From positions 1 through 43,963 of the forward strand of contig JBBIJX010000010.1 of assembly GCA_037445775.1 (NCBI GenBank): a DNA stretch of 43,963 nucleotides, in the 5' to 3' direction. The notes under the pieces were generated by a model. That model was given only the letters and a program-made list of their open reading frames with translations. It had not been told where the DNA came from and searched no databases. The first letter of the stretch is position 1; each line of letters starts with the position of its first letter. The stretch comes from JBBUX01 sp037445775 (GTDB lineage Bacteria > Actinomycetota > Coriobacteriia > Anaerosomatales > PHET01). This document shows, piece by piece, positions 8,236 to 17,006 of this stretch. The position numbers and the translations under genes are program-made.

Positions 8236-8241
8236 TAGGAT
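8236..8241 (+). promoter_or_regulatory. -10 box TAGGAT of recJ (leaderless)
   Basis: TAGGAT ends 6 nt before the recJ ATG at 8248, the same spacing as in front of queH, indicating a leaderless mRNA. The hexamer sits immediately after the secF terminator hairpin. Confidence 0.45.
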
Positions 8242-8247
8242 GGGTAC

Positions 8248-11200
8248 ATGACGTACGAACGCCCCGAGATGCCGTGGACGTTGGCGCCGGTCGACGACGA
8301 CGTCGTGGCGGAGCTCGGTGCCAAGCTCGGCACCTCCACTATCACGGCTCGGTTGCTTGCTGCCCGCGGGCTCGGTGAAGAGGATGCCGCCCGCCGCTTC
8401 CTTGACCCGTCACTCGATCGCGACTGGCGCGACCCCGGTGAGATTCCCGGAATGCAGTATGCGGCGGAACGTGTCGCCACGGCGATCCGTGCGTCGGAGC
8501 GTATCCTCGTTTTCGGCGACTTCGATCTTGACGGTATCAGCGCCGCGGCCGTCGCCACGCGTGGGCTCCGTGCGCTCGGCGGTGACGTGGATGTGATCGT
8601 GCCGCACCGCACGCGCGAGGGGTATGGACTCACGGCGCCCGCGATCGAGCGGGCGATGAACCTCTCGCCAGACGTGGTCGTCACGGTGGACTGCGGCATC
8701 TCCGGTGCCCAGGAAGTCGACGCGCTGCGGGCACTCGGCGTCGATGCGGTCGTCACGGACCATCACGAGCCCGGGGCTGGCGTTCCTGTTGGCGTGCCTG
8801 TCGCCAATCCAAAGCTCGACGCGGACTCCCCATCACGTGAGCTCGCGGGCGCCGGCGTCGCGCTCAAGCTGGTCCACGCCGTCGGCTTGGTGCTCGGTCA
8901 GGCTGACGTCTGGCGTGAACTCGTCGATCTCGCGACGCTCGGGACGATCGCGGACGTTGTCCCGCTCGTGGGCGAGAACCGCGCACTGGTCGCCTCAGGC
9001 GTGCGAGACGTGGTGAGGAGCCCTCGCACCGCAATCGCGGCGCTGTGTGCCGCAGCCGGGGTATCGCCCGCGACATTCACTGCGGACTCCGTCGCGTTCG
9101 CCCTCGCCCCGCGTCTCAACGCAGCGGGCCGCATGGCGGACCCGCAGGTAGCGCTCGACCTGCTGCTCACCGACGACCCGGTACGCGCCGAGGAGCTCGC
9201 CCGCACGCTCGACGATCTGAACCGCGAGCGTCAGGCCGTCGAGGCGGACCTGTACGCGGCTGCGACGACGGTGCTCGAGCGGACGTATCGAGGGGAGCGC
9301 GGCATCGTGCTCTCCGGCGACGGGTGGCATGAGGGCGTCAAGGGTATCGTCGCGTCTCGCATCGCCGCGATCTACAACGTTCCGACGGTGCTCTTCAGCG
9401 TGCACGACGGCATCGCCCGCGGGTCGGGGCGCTCCGCAGGCTCGGTCGATCTCTTCAGTGCGGTACAGGGGTGCGGACCGGTCCTCGAGCGGTTCGGCGG
9501 GCATGAAGCTGCCGTCGGGCTTACCATCGCCGAGCGGGACCTGGAGATGTTTCGAGGACTTCTGCTTGAGCAGCTCGATGCGCTGCCCATGGAGAGTTTC
9601 GACACCGCCGTTGAGGTCGACGCCGAGGTCGCGCTCGACGAGTTGAGCGCCGAGCTCGGCGAGGAGCTCGGCAGGCTCGAGCCGTTCGGTCACGGGAACC
9701 GGCGGCCGCTGCTGGCCGCTCGCAGCGTGTTCATGACCGGACGCGAGCGTGTGGGCAGGAACGCCGGTCACCTGAGATTCCGGGCGTTCGACGGTGCGAC
9801 GACCGTGCCGGCGATCGCCTTTCGCTGTCGTGACATCGAATCGCTCGCCGCTGAAGAGACCGCCGTAGACCTCGCGTTCGAGCTGCAGATCGACGAGTGG
9901 CGAGGACGCAGACGTACGCAGATCATCGTCAGGCATGTCGTCATCCCCCACGCGAGTCACGGTGAGGGAGAAGGTGCAACCGAACTCGTCGACCGCCTGT
10001 TCGCCGCGGCGGATGAGCTCATCGCTCGCGAGGAGTACGCCGGCATCGAGGACGCACCGTCCTTCCACACCAAGCTTGCCGGAGTGACGTTCGAGGGTCG
10101 CCAAGACCTCCTAGAGCGGCTCGTGCCCGGTGCGCCGCTGCGCCTGGTTCGCCAGCCGGGCAACGAGCACGACGCGAACGCGTGCGCGCTCTTCGATTCG
10201 CACGGAAATCAGGTGGGCTACCTGAATCGCAGGCTTGCCGGCGTGCTCGCGCCGGCGATCGACGCCGGCGTGGAGTACGACGTGGAGGTCACGGACCTCA
10301 CCGGCGGAGAGGAAGGCCGTTCGCGTGGCGTGAACGTGCTGCTCACGCGCCGCGATGCGGCGGCAGAAGTGGAGGCGGCGGCGCTCGATCTGCATCGGCG
10401 GAGGACGGAACTCCAGGCGCTAGCGGCGGACTCGCTCGAGCGTGAGCTCGTAAGCAGATTCCTGGGTGAGCGCTCGCTGCACTCGGCACAGGTGAAGGCG
10501 CTCGCGGCGCTCGAGCGAGGTGTTTCGACGCTTGCGGTCATGGCCACCGGCCGGGGGAAGTCACTCATCTTCCACTTGCACGCGGCGCGCCTCGCGCTCA
10601 GGCGGGGGCTCGCGAGTGTGTTCGTCTATCCGCTGCGCGCGCTCGTCGCCGATCAGGCGTTCCACCTGACCGACGCGCTCGGTGAACTCGGCCTATGCGT
10701 TCGTGTGGTGACGGGGGAGACCTCGCAGGCCGACCGTGACACGGCTTTTCGCGCGCTCGCTGACGGCGGCCTCGACGTTGTGCTCACCACTCCCGAGTTC
10801 CTTCACTTCCATGCGGATCGGTTCGCTCACGCTGGCCGTGTCGGCTTCGTCGTTGTCGACGAGGCGCACCACGTAGGCATGGCGCGCGCGGGCCATCGGC
10901 CCGCCTACGCACGGCTAGGTGACGCGCTCGTCGCTTTGGGACACCCGACAGTCCTCGCGGTCACCGCGACAGCATCCGACGACGTGGTAGCCGAGCTGCA
11001 CGCCGCACTCTCCATCGATGAGCTTGTTCTCGACCCGACGGTTCGCGAGAACCTCGCGGTCGTGGATCGGCGGGGGTCGAACGACAAGGACGCCTACCTC
11101 ACCGGGCTCGTGGCCCAAGGCGGCAAGGCGGTCGTCTACGTGAACTCACGTGACGCCTCGGTCCGGATAGCCCGTATGATGCGCAAGCGTATCCCGGATC

Positions 11201-11904
11201 TGGCGTATCGGACCGCGTTCTACAACGGTGGACTCTCGCGCTCGGTCCGTCACGCGGTCGAGGCGGCGTTTCGCACGGGTGATGTGCGGGTCGTGATCGC
11301 GACAAGCGCGTTCGGCGAGGGCGTGAACATCCCCGATATCCGCGACGTCGTGCTCTACCACCTGCCCTTCAACGATGTCGAGTTCAATCAGATGGCGGGC
11401 AGGGCTGGACGCGACGGGGCGCTCGCACGCGTGCACTTGCTCTTCGGTGAGAACGACGCGCGCATCAACACGACGATCCTGTCGTCTCTGGCACCTTCGC
11501 GCGACGATCTGGCCGCACTCTACCGGGTACTCCGCGAGACCGAGTCTCGCGACGGTTCCGGGTTTGAGGTCACCAACGCTGAGCTTGCCGACGCGTGCCG
11601 ACGGATCAGGAGGTCTTGCACACTCGACGAACGCGGCGTGTCGAGCGCGATCGCTGTCTTTCGGGACTTGGGTCTTGTGACGAGCGAGGGGCACGGGGCG
11701 TATCGGCGCCTTACCCTCGTCGCGGACGCGCACAAGGTCGATCTCGCACAGAGCGTGCGCTACGCGGAGGGGCTTGACGAGATCGCGGACTTCGAGCTGT
11801 TCAAGCGGTGGGTGCTCGAGTCAGGCGACGACGAGTTGCTGGCACGCTTCAACCGTCCTATCCTGCCGACACGCGACTGGCAGGCCACGATAGGACACAA
11901 GTGA
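8248..11904 (+). CDS. recJ: RecJ exonuclease - HIRAN - RecQ-like helicase fusion
   Basis: 1218 residues, about twice a normal RecJ. Residues 1-570 are a complete RecJ 5'-3' single-strand exonuclease: DFDLDG (91-96), VTVDCGISG, DHHE (171-174), the DHHA1 part with GGHEAAVG, and the OB-like domain from LEPFGHGNRRPLL. Residues about 605-710 (KLAGVTFEGRQ, LVRQPGNEHDANACAL, GNQVGYLNRRLA) fit a HIRAN domain, which in HLTF/Rad5 relatives binds 3' ssDNA ends. Residues about 735-1100 are a superfamily 2 helicase of RecQ type: ATGRGKS (766-772), DEAH (871-874), TATAS (906-910), QMAGRAGRDG (1048-1057). All catalytic motifs look intact. One protein could therefore unwind and degrade DNA in double-strand-break or fork processing. 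relA begins 1 nt after the stop. Confidence 0.93.
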   Translation: MTYERPEMPWTLAPVDDDVVAELGAKLGTSTITARLLAARGLGEEDAARRFLDPSLDRDWRDPGEIPGMQYAAERVATAIRASERILVFGDFDLDGISAAAVATRGLRALGGDVDVIVPHRTREGYGLTAPAIERAMNLSPDVVVTVDCGISGAQEVDALRALGVDAVVTDHHEPGAGVPVGVPVANPKLDADSPSRELAGAGVALKLVHAVGLVLGQADVWRELVDLATLGTIADVVPLVGENRALVASGVRDVVRSPRTAIAALCAAAGVSPATFTADSVAFALAPRLNAAGRMADPQVALDLLLTDDPVRAEELARTLDDLNRERQAVEADLYAAATTVLERTYRGERGIVLSGDGWHEGVKGIVASRIAAIYNVPTVLFSVHDGIARGSGRSAGSVDLFSAVQGCGPVLERFGGHEAAVGLTIAERDLEMFRGLLLEQLDALPMESFDTAVEVDAEVALDELSAELGEELGRLEPFGHGNRRPLLAARSVFMTGRERVGRNAGHLRFRAFDGATTVPAIAFRCRDIESLAAEETAVDLAFELQIDEWRGRRRTQIIVRHVVIPHASHGEGEGATELVDRLFAAADELIAREEYAGIEDAPSFHTKLAGVTFEGRQDLLERLVPGAPLRLVRQPGNEHDANACALFDSHGNQVGYLNRRLAGVLAPAIDAGVEYDVEVTDLTGGEEGRSRGVNVLLTRRDAAAEVEAAALDLHRRRTELQALAADSLERELVSRFLGERSLHSAQVKALAALERGVSTLAVMATGRGKSLIFHLHAARLALRRGLASVFVYPLRALVADQAFHLTDALGELGLCVRVVTGETSQADRDTAFRALADGGLDVVLTTPEFLHFHADRFAHAGRVGFVVVDEAHHVGMARAGHRPAYARLGDALVALGHPTVLAVTATASDDVVAELHAALSIDELVLDPTVRENLAVVDRRGSNDKDAYLTGLVAQGGKAVVYVNSRDASVRIARMMRKRIPDLAYRTAFYNGGLSRSVRHAVEAAFRTGDVRVVIATSAFGEGVNIPDIRDVVLYHLPFNDVEFNQMAGRAGRDGALARVHLLFGENDARINTTILSSLAPSRDDLAALYRVLRETESRDGSGFEVTNAELADACRRIRRSCTLDERGVSSAIAVFRDLGLVTSEGHGAYRRLTLVADAHKVDLAQSVRYAEGLDEIADFELFKRWVLESGDDELLARFNRPILPTRDWQATIGHK

Positions 11905-11905
11905 G

Positions 11906-14140
11906 ATGTCCGCCACGCTCGAGCAGATAGAGGCGCAGGTCCGCGCGTACAACCCCGACGCCGACCTCACGGGCCTCGACGCCGCCTACGAGCGGGCACA
12001 GACGGCGCATGGTGGACAGGTGCGCAAGAGCGGGGAGCCGTTCCTGAACCATCCGCTCGAAGTCGCGCTCATCCTTGCGGAGCTGCATCTCGACACCGCA
12101 ACGCTCAAGGCCGCGCTGCTGCACGACGTCGTGGAGGACTCTGACGTCACGCTAGATGAGATCCGGGAGGAGTTCGGCGGTGAGGTCACCGAACTGGTGG
12201 ACGGGGTGACCAAGCTCGGACGCATCGAGTTCGAGTCACTTTCGGAGCAGCAGAGCAACAACCTGCGCAAGATGCTCATCGCCATGGCAAAGGACATCAG
12301 GGTCATCCTCATCAAACTTGCGGACCGGTTGCACAACATGCGTACTCTCTCAGCGCTTCCTCCCGAGCGTCGCATCGAGAAGGCCCGCGAGACGATGGAG
12401 ATCTACGCTCCGCTCGCGCACCGGCTCGGCATCAGTCAAGTCAAGTGGGAGCTTGAGGACCTCGCGTTCTACTACCTTGAGCCGGTCAAGTTCCACCAGG
12501 TCTCGCGGATGGTAGCCGAGAGCCGGGACCAGCGCGAGGCGTACGCGTCTCAGGTCATCAGCCAGCTGCACGACGAGCTTGCTGCGATCGGGGTCTCCGC
12601 CGAGATCTCTGGGCGGCCCAAGCACCTGTACAGCATCTACCAGAAGATGGCAGGCAAGGGGAAGGACTTCAACGAGATCCACGACCTGATCGCGCTCCGG
12701 GTCATCGTCGATTCGGTCAAGGATGTCTACGGGGCACTCGGTACGGTGCACAGCATCTGGAAGCCGGTGCCGGGACGCTTCAAGGACTACGTCGCGATGC
12801 CCAAGTTCAACATGTACCAGTCGCTGCACACGACCGTCATCGGGCCTGTCGGCCGCCCTCTCGAGATCCAGATCCGCACGGAGGATATGCACCGCACCGC
12901 CGAATACGGCGTCGCCGCACACTGGCGATACAAAGAGGGCGCGAGGGGCGACGAGTCATTCGACGAGCGGCTCGCGTGGCTGCGCCAGATGCTCGAGTGG
13001 CAGACCGAACTCAAGGACCCGCGCGAGTTCATGGAGGCGCTCAAGATCGACCTGTTCGAGGAGGAGGTCTTCGTCTTCACGCCCAAGGGCGACGTCATCT
13101 CGCTCAAGCGCGGGTCGACACCTATCGACTTCGCATACGCGATTCATACGGAGGTTGGCAATCGTACCGTCGGTGCGAAGGTCAACGGCTCGATCGTCCC
13201 GCTCGGCTACGAACTCCAGATGGGCGACCGGGTAGAGGTGCTGACCAACAAGAGCGCCAAGCCCTCGCGCGACTGGCTCAACATCGTCAAGACCTCGTCG
13301 GCTCGCAGCAAGATCAGGAACTACTTCTCAAAGGTGACGCGCGTCGACGACGTGCAGCACGGTCGCGACGAGCTCACCAAGGTGATGCGGAAGCACGGCC
13401 TCGGTATCGGCAGCAAGACTGCGGAGAAGGCGCTCGATTCGGTGGCCGGGGAGATGAACTTCGCCCGGGGCGAGGACCTACTGGCGCAGATCGGTGCGGG
13501 CAAGCTCTCGGCGAAGCTCGTCGGCACGAGGCTTCTCAAGCGTATGAGCAAAGACGGCGAACTTCCGGAGGCGCCCAAGCCTCCCGCGGAGGACGCGCTG
13601 CCCCTGTCGCGGCCCATGACTCCGCCGCGGCGTGCGCGCACGCGCGCTGGCGGCGGCGTAGTGGTGAAGGGCATCGATGACGTGCTCATTCGCCTGGCCC
13701 GGTGCTGCAATCCTGTGCCCGGTGACGAGATCATCGGGTTCGTGACGCGAGGGCGCGGCGTGTCGGTGCATCGCAGAACATGCCCGAACGTCGGCGAGCT
13801 TCTGGCGACCCCCGAGCGAATCATCGATGTGGAGTGGGACAGCAGCTCCAAGGCGACGTATCAGGTCGAGATCCACGTCGAGGCGCTTGACCGGCTCCGG
13901 CTGCTCCAGGACGTCACGATGGCGATAGCGGAGTCGGGAGTGAACATCCTCTCGTCGTCGACGACAACGCACCGGGACGGCATCGTTGACATGCGCTACC
14001 TGTTCGAGATCGGTGAGATGAGCAGGCTCGACGCGCTGTTGCGCGACGTGCGGGCGGTCAACGGTGTCTTCGAGGCTCGCCGCATGTTCCCGGGAGAAGC
14101 GACGCGAAAGCGGGGACGCGCGGGTAGAGGGTCCGCCTGA
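11906..14140 (+). CDS. relA: bifunctional (p)ppGpp synthetase/hydrolase Rel
   Basis: 744 residues in the long RelA/SpoT layout. The HD hydrolase domain is at about 25-150 with H49, H73-D74, E77-D78 (HDVVEDSD) and D140, so hydrolysis should be active. The synthetase domain is at about 230-345 with RFKD at 291-294, the RxKD form found in bifunctional enzymes rather than the ExDD of RelA, and YQSLHT at 304-309. The TGS domain starts near 388 (VFVFTPKGDVISL). A conserved zinc/CC segment (LARCCNPVPGDEI, HRRTCPN) follows, then a C-terminal ACT domain. It sets (p)ppGpp levels during amino-acid starvation on ribosomes. It follows recJ with no gap. The apt gene that separates them in Bacillus is absent. 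Confidence 0.95.
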   Translation: MSATLEQIEAQVRAYNPDADLTGLDAAYERAQTAHGGQVRKSGEPFLNHPLEVALILAELHLDTATLKAALLHDVVEDSDVTLDEIREEFGGEVTELVDGVTKLGRIEFESLSEQQSNNLRKMLIAMAKDIRVILIKLADRLHNMRTLSALPPERRIEKARETMEIYAPLAHRLGISQVKWELEDLAFYYLEPVKFHQVSRMVAESRDQREAYASQVISQLHDELAAIGVSAEISGRPKHLYSIYQKMAGKGKDFNEIHDLIALRVIVDSVKDVYGALGTVHSIWKPVPGRFKDYVAMPKFNMYQSLHTTVIGPVGRPLEIQIRTEDMHRTAEYGVAAHWRYKEGARGDESFDERLAWLRQMLEWQTELKDPREFMEALKIDLFEEEVFVFTPKGDVISLKRGSTPIDFAYAIHTEVGNRTVGAKVNGSIVPLGYELQMGDRVEVLTNKSAKPSRDWLNIVKTSSARSKIRNYFSKVTRVDDVQHGRDELTKVMRKHGLGIGSKTAEKALDSVAGEMNFARGEDLLAQIGAGKLSAKLVGTRLLKRMSKDGELPEAPKPPAEDALPLSRPMTPPRRARTRAGGGVVVKGIDDVLIRLARCCNPVPGDEIIGFVTRGRGVSVHRRTCPNVGELLATPERIIDVEWDSSSKATYQVEIHVEALDRLRLLQDVTMAIAESGVNILSSSTTTHRDGIVDMRYLFEIGEMSRLDALLRDVRAVNGVFEARRMFPGEATRKRGRAGRGSA

Positions 14141-14219
14141 GACCGATCGCTGGGAAGGCACGGCTGCTATTTGAATGACGGACTGACGGTTTCGAGAGCC
14201 GTCCACGAATGGGTGGGCT

Positions 14220-15602
14220 TTGGTGCGCACGTTGTTGGTGTTTCCGCGCTTCAAGTACGCGTCGGGGCAACCGCCCCTCGGCGTAGCGTCGCTCTACGGC
14301 TACATTCGGCGTCATCGCCCTCAAGACCGCGTTGATGTCTTCGACGCGACGTTCGCTACGAACGGACATGACGACTTCGAGAGGCTAGTAGTCCGTGAGA
14401 CCTACGATGTCGTGGGCTTCTCGCTGATGTGTACCATGCTCGATGATCTTGCACGGATGGTGAAAGTCGTTCGGATGTATCAACCCGAAGCCCTGGTCGT
14501 CTGCGGTGGACCGCATGCGACAGTTGCTTCGGAGCTTCTGCTTCGGCGGCGTGTGGCCGACGTCGTGGTGCTCGGCGAAGGTGAGCAGTCGCTCGCCGAG
14601 CTACTTGAGAACGCGGGAGATCCTGAAGGTATCGGCGGTCTGGCTTACATGCGCAAGGGGCGCATCACATGCGGTCCAGTGAGACAGCCCGTCGGGAATC
14701 TCGATAGTCTGGGGACTCCCGATCGCAGTGCCTTCGACATGGCATCCTACGTGCGTCTGTGGAACAGCATGGACTGCGTCGACACGCAGCTGCGGGGCAC
14801 TTCGATCATTGCCTCGCGGGGCTGCCCGTACCAGTGCTCGTACTGTCAACCTACGATGGAGCGCATCTTCGGGCGGCGCGTGCGCATGCGGTCGCCGCAG
14901 GCCATCGTCGCTGAACTGCATGCACTGAAGCGCGACTACGGAATCGAAGCGTTCATGTTCGAGGACGACACTCTGATGATGAGTCGAGAGTGGGTCATCG
15001 GCATATGCGACGCGCTCGAGACTGCTGAACTGGGTTTGGTGTGGTGCTGCAACACCCGCGCGGACCTGTGCAGCGGTGATCTGCTTCGTCGTATGCGAGC
15101 AGCGGGCCTTCGAAAGATCAACATAGGGATCGAGTCTGCGTCCCAGTCGTTGCTCGACGAAGTATTCCAGAAGCGGATCACTCTCGATGACGTGCATCGT
15201 GCGGTGTTGACCGCCAAGAAGGAGGGGCTCTGCGTCCAGGGGTACTTCATGCTGGGTCATCCGTCGGAGACCGATGTCGACATCCTTGCGACGATTCTCC
15301 TCGCGCGACAACTGGACATCGATGACGCGACTTTCAGTGTCACCACCCCGTTGCTCGGTACCCATCTGTTCCAACGCGAGCGGGAAATCGTCGCGACCGA
15401 GGACGGAAACGCCGACTACTATGGGCGTTCGGTTTACCGACCCGAAGCGATGCGGGTACCTGGATGGAGAGTGCGCCTCTACAAGTCACTGGCCTACGTC
15501 GTGTTCTACACCAGGTTGAGACGTCTGTGGCAGCAAATCCGTGTGCTCGGCACTCCTGTAGGGCGCGCGAGGCTGAGGTACAAGCTGGCGCGCGTCCGCT
15601 AG
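14220..15602 (+). CDS. B12-binding-domain radical SAM protein
   Basis: About 460 residues of the COG1032 type. Residues 1-130 form a Rossmann-like B12-binding domain (PPLGVASLYGYIRRH, VVCGGPHATV, VLGEGEQSL). The radical SAM core follows with the cluster motif C202-x3-C206-x2-C209 (SRGCPYQCSYC). Later strands include EDDTLMM and GIESASQSLLDEV. The C-terminal tail is basic. Substrate is unknown. Relatives include BchE-like cyclases, methyltransferases and lipid-modifying enzymes. The start is TTG 14220 or GTG 14223, with only a weak GGTGGG upstream. Some codon choices look less GC-biased than in relA, and the gene together with the haem cyclase splits the common relA-MBL-hisS order, so transfer is possible. 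Confidence 0.82.
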   Translation: MVRTLLVFPRFKYASGQPPLGVASLYGYIRRHRPQDRVDVFDATFATNGHDDFERLVVRETYDVVGFSLMCTMLDDLARMVKVVRMYQPEALVVCGGPHATVASELLLRRRVADVVVLGEGEQSLAELLENAGDPEGIGGLAYMRKGRITCGPVRQPVGNLDSLGTPDRSAFDMASYVRLWNSMDCVDTQLRGTSIIASRGCPYQCSYCQPTMERIFGRRVRMRSPQAIVAELHALKRDYGIEAFMFEDDTLMMSREWVIGICDALETAELGLVWCCNTRADLCSGDLLRRMRAAGLRKINIGIESASQSLLDEVFQKRITLDDVHRAVLTAKKEGLCVQGYFMLGHPSETDVDILATILLARQLDIDDATFSVTTPLLGTHLFQREREIVATEDGNADYYGRSVYRPEAMRVPGWRVRLYKSLAYVVFYTRLRRLWQQIRVLGTPVGRARLRYKLARVR

Positions 15603-15623
15603 GCGGCCACGTGGCCGGCCTAG
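15599..15623. terminator. inverted repeat spanning two convergent stop codons
   Basis: CTAGGC (15599-15604), the 12-bp palindrome GGCCACGTGGCC (15605-15616), one unpaired G, and GCCTAG (15618-15623) form one inverted repeat with a single bulge. The TAG of the radical SAM gene and the TAG of the minus-strand cyclase lie in its outer arms. It probably serves as a shared bidirectional transcription stop. There is no T-tract. Confidence 0.55.
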
Positions 15624-16885
15624 TCGCACTCTACGCGGTTTCGGCCGCCGTCCTTCGCCCGGTAGAGGGAGCGGTCGGCGCGTGTGATGAGCGACGCGAG
15701 CGTCTCGTCGGGCGATTCTGAGAGGGCACAACCGGCACTCACGGTGACGTGAATCCGCTCGCCGTCCGCGGAGCGCGCGGCGAGTGCTTCGACGCCGGAG
15801 CGCACGCGCTCTGCGAGCGCCGTGAGGTCCTCGTGCTCGATGTCCGGTGCGACAACGAGGAACTCCTCTCCGCCGACGCGTCCGACGATGTCGTAGACGC
15901 GTACCGACTGCTTCAACACGTCTGCGACGGCTTGGAGTGCGACATCTCCGGCGGCGTGGCCCAGCGTGTCGTTGATGCTCTTGAAGTGATCGAGGTCGAA
16001 CGATACGACGCCCACGCCGCCGCCGCCGCGCCGCATGCGGGCGAGTTCGGTCTCCAGCCGCTCGAACGTCACACGGCGATTGGCGAGTCCGGTGAGCTCG
16101 TCGGTGCTCGCGAGCACTTTCAACTGCGCCTCGCCCTTCTCGATGCGTCCCGACATGCGGAAGACGAGTCCGTACATCAGCACGCCGACGCCTCCGACGA
16201 CTATCACCCACAGCGCCGCGAGCCCCATTGCGTTACGGCGTCGCTCTGTCTCGATCTCATCCACGTCGAGCGATACGCTGATCGCCCCGCGCACGTCACC
16301 CGTCTCGTAGCCCTGCGGTGCGTGACACGGAAGGCACTGTTCGTCTGCGACGAGCGGCCGCATGAGGCGGAACGTGCGTCGCCCGCCCTGGTCCAAGTAC
16401 CCCTCGGCCTGTGTGATGCCGTTTTCGAGGAGCTCGAGCTGTTGGCGTTCCCACTCGTCCGGCGCGTTGCCGGGATTCACCGGGTCCAGGCTCGTGAGCC
16501 GGAAGCGGACTTCGCCTGCGTGTGCTGTGAGTTCGGAAATCTCGCGTGTCATCGCCGCTGGATTGCGCAGCACGAGACGCGTGCCCGACGCTGTCGATGT
16601 CTCCGGCTCGATTCCGAGGTCTCTCAGGTATGGGTTCGGGAGCACGCCTCCGTGCCGCTCGACCCACACACCCCTGTGCGCGGCGTTCCATGCACGAGTC
16701 GTCACGATGAGGTCGAGGTAGGACTCCGCTTGCTGGCGAATGCCCGACTCGATGAGTTGCTCACTTCTGAGGTGAATCGCGACGACGAAGCCGGTCGAGA
16801 CCACGATGATGACGAGGGCAGCCTGCGCCGCGAACCTGCGGATCGCTTGGGAGTTCCACACCCTGCCGAGCGGGTCGATAGGCAT
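15620..16885 (-). CDS. haem-c sensor diguanylate cyclase (DUF3365 + GGDEF)
   Basis: 421 residues, anchored by helices at about 20-38 and 221-242. The extracytoplasmic region between them looks like the Tll0287/DUF3365 haem domain: TTRAWNAAHRGVWV near 62-75 and the covalent haem-c motif C184-L-P-C187-H188. The cytoplasmic GGDEF domain (about 255-421) has FDLDHFKSINDTLGH, the active site GGEEF at 338-342, and the inhibitory RxxD site at 329-332 (RVYD), so it should make c-di-GMP with product feedback. The haem suggests sensing of redox state or a gas such as NO or O2. No PilZ or EAL partner lies beside it. It is convergent with the radical SAM gene. Confidence 0.9.
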   Translation of the reverse strand: MPIDPLGRVWNSQAIRRFAAQAALVIIVVSTGFVVAIHLRSEQLIESGIRQQAESYLDLIVTTRAWNAAHRGVWVERHGGVLPNPYLRDLGIEPETSTASGTRLVLRNPAAMTREISELTAHAGEVRFRLTSLDPVNPGNAPDEWERQQLELLENGITQAEGYLDQGGRRTFRLMRPLVADEQCLPCHAPQGYETGDVRGAISVSLDVDEIETERRRNAMGLAALWVIVVGGVGVLMYGLVFRMSGRIEKGEAQLKVLASTDELTGLANRRVTFERLETELARMRRGGGGVGVVSFDLDHFKSINDTLGHAAGDVALQAVADVLKQSVRVYDIVGRVGGEEFLVVAPDIEHEDLTALAERVRSGVEALAARSADGERIHVTVSAGCALSESPDETLASLITRADRSLYRAKDGGRNRVECD

Positions 16886-16933
16886 TGCGGGTCCGTTCTA
16901 GTGGCCCTGCTGGGCACTCGCACCGCCAACGGC

Positions 16934-16939
16934 TAGAAT
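16934..16939 (+). promoter_or_regulatory. -10 box TAGAAT of the MBL-hydrolase gene
   Basis: TAGAAT lies in the divergent gap after the cyclase start, 13 nt before an in-frame GTG at 16953 and 67 nt before the preferred TTG at 17007. No clear -35. Confidence 0.4.
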
Positions 16940-17006
16940 CTGCGCACGCCGCGTGAGCGCTTCACGCACTGAGAATGTATCCCGTCGCGACGAAGGGCGC
17001 CACTCC

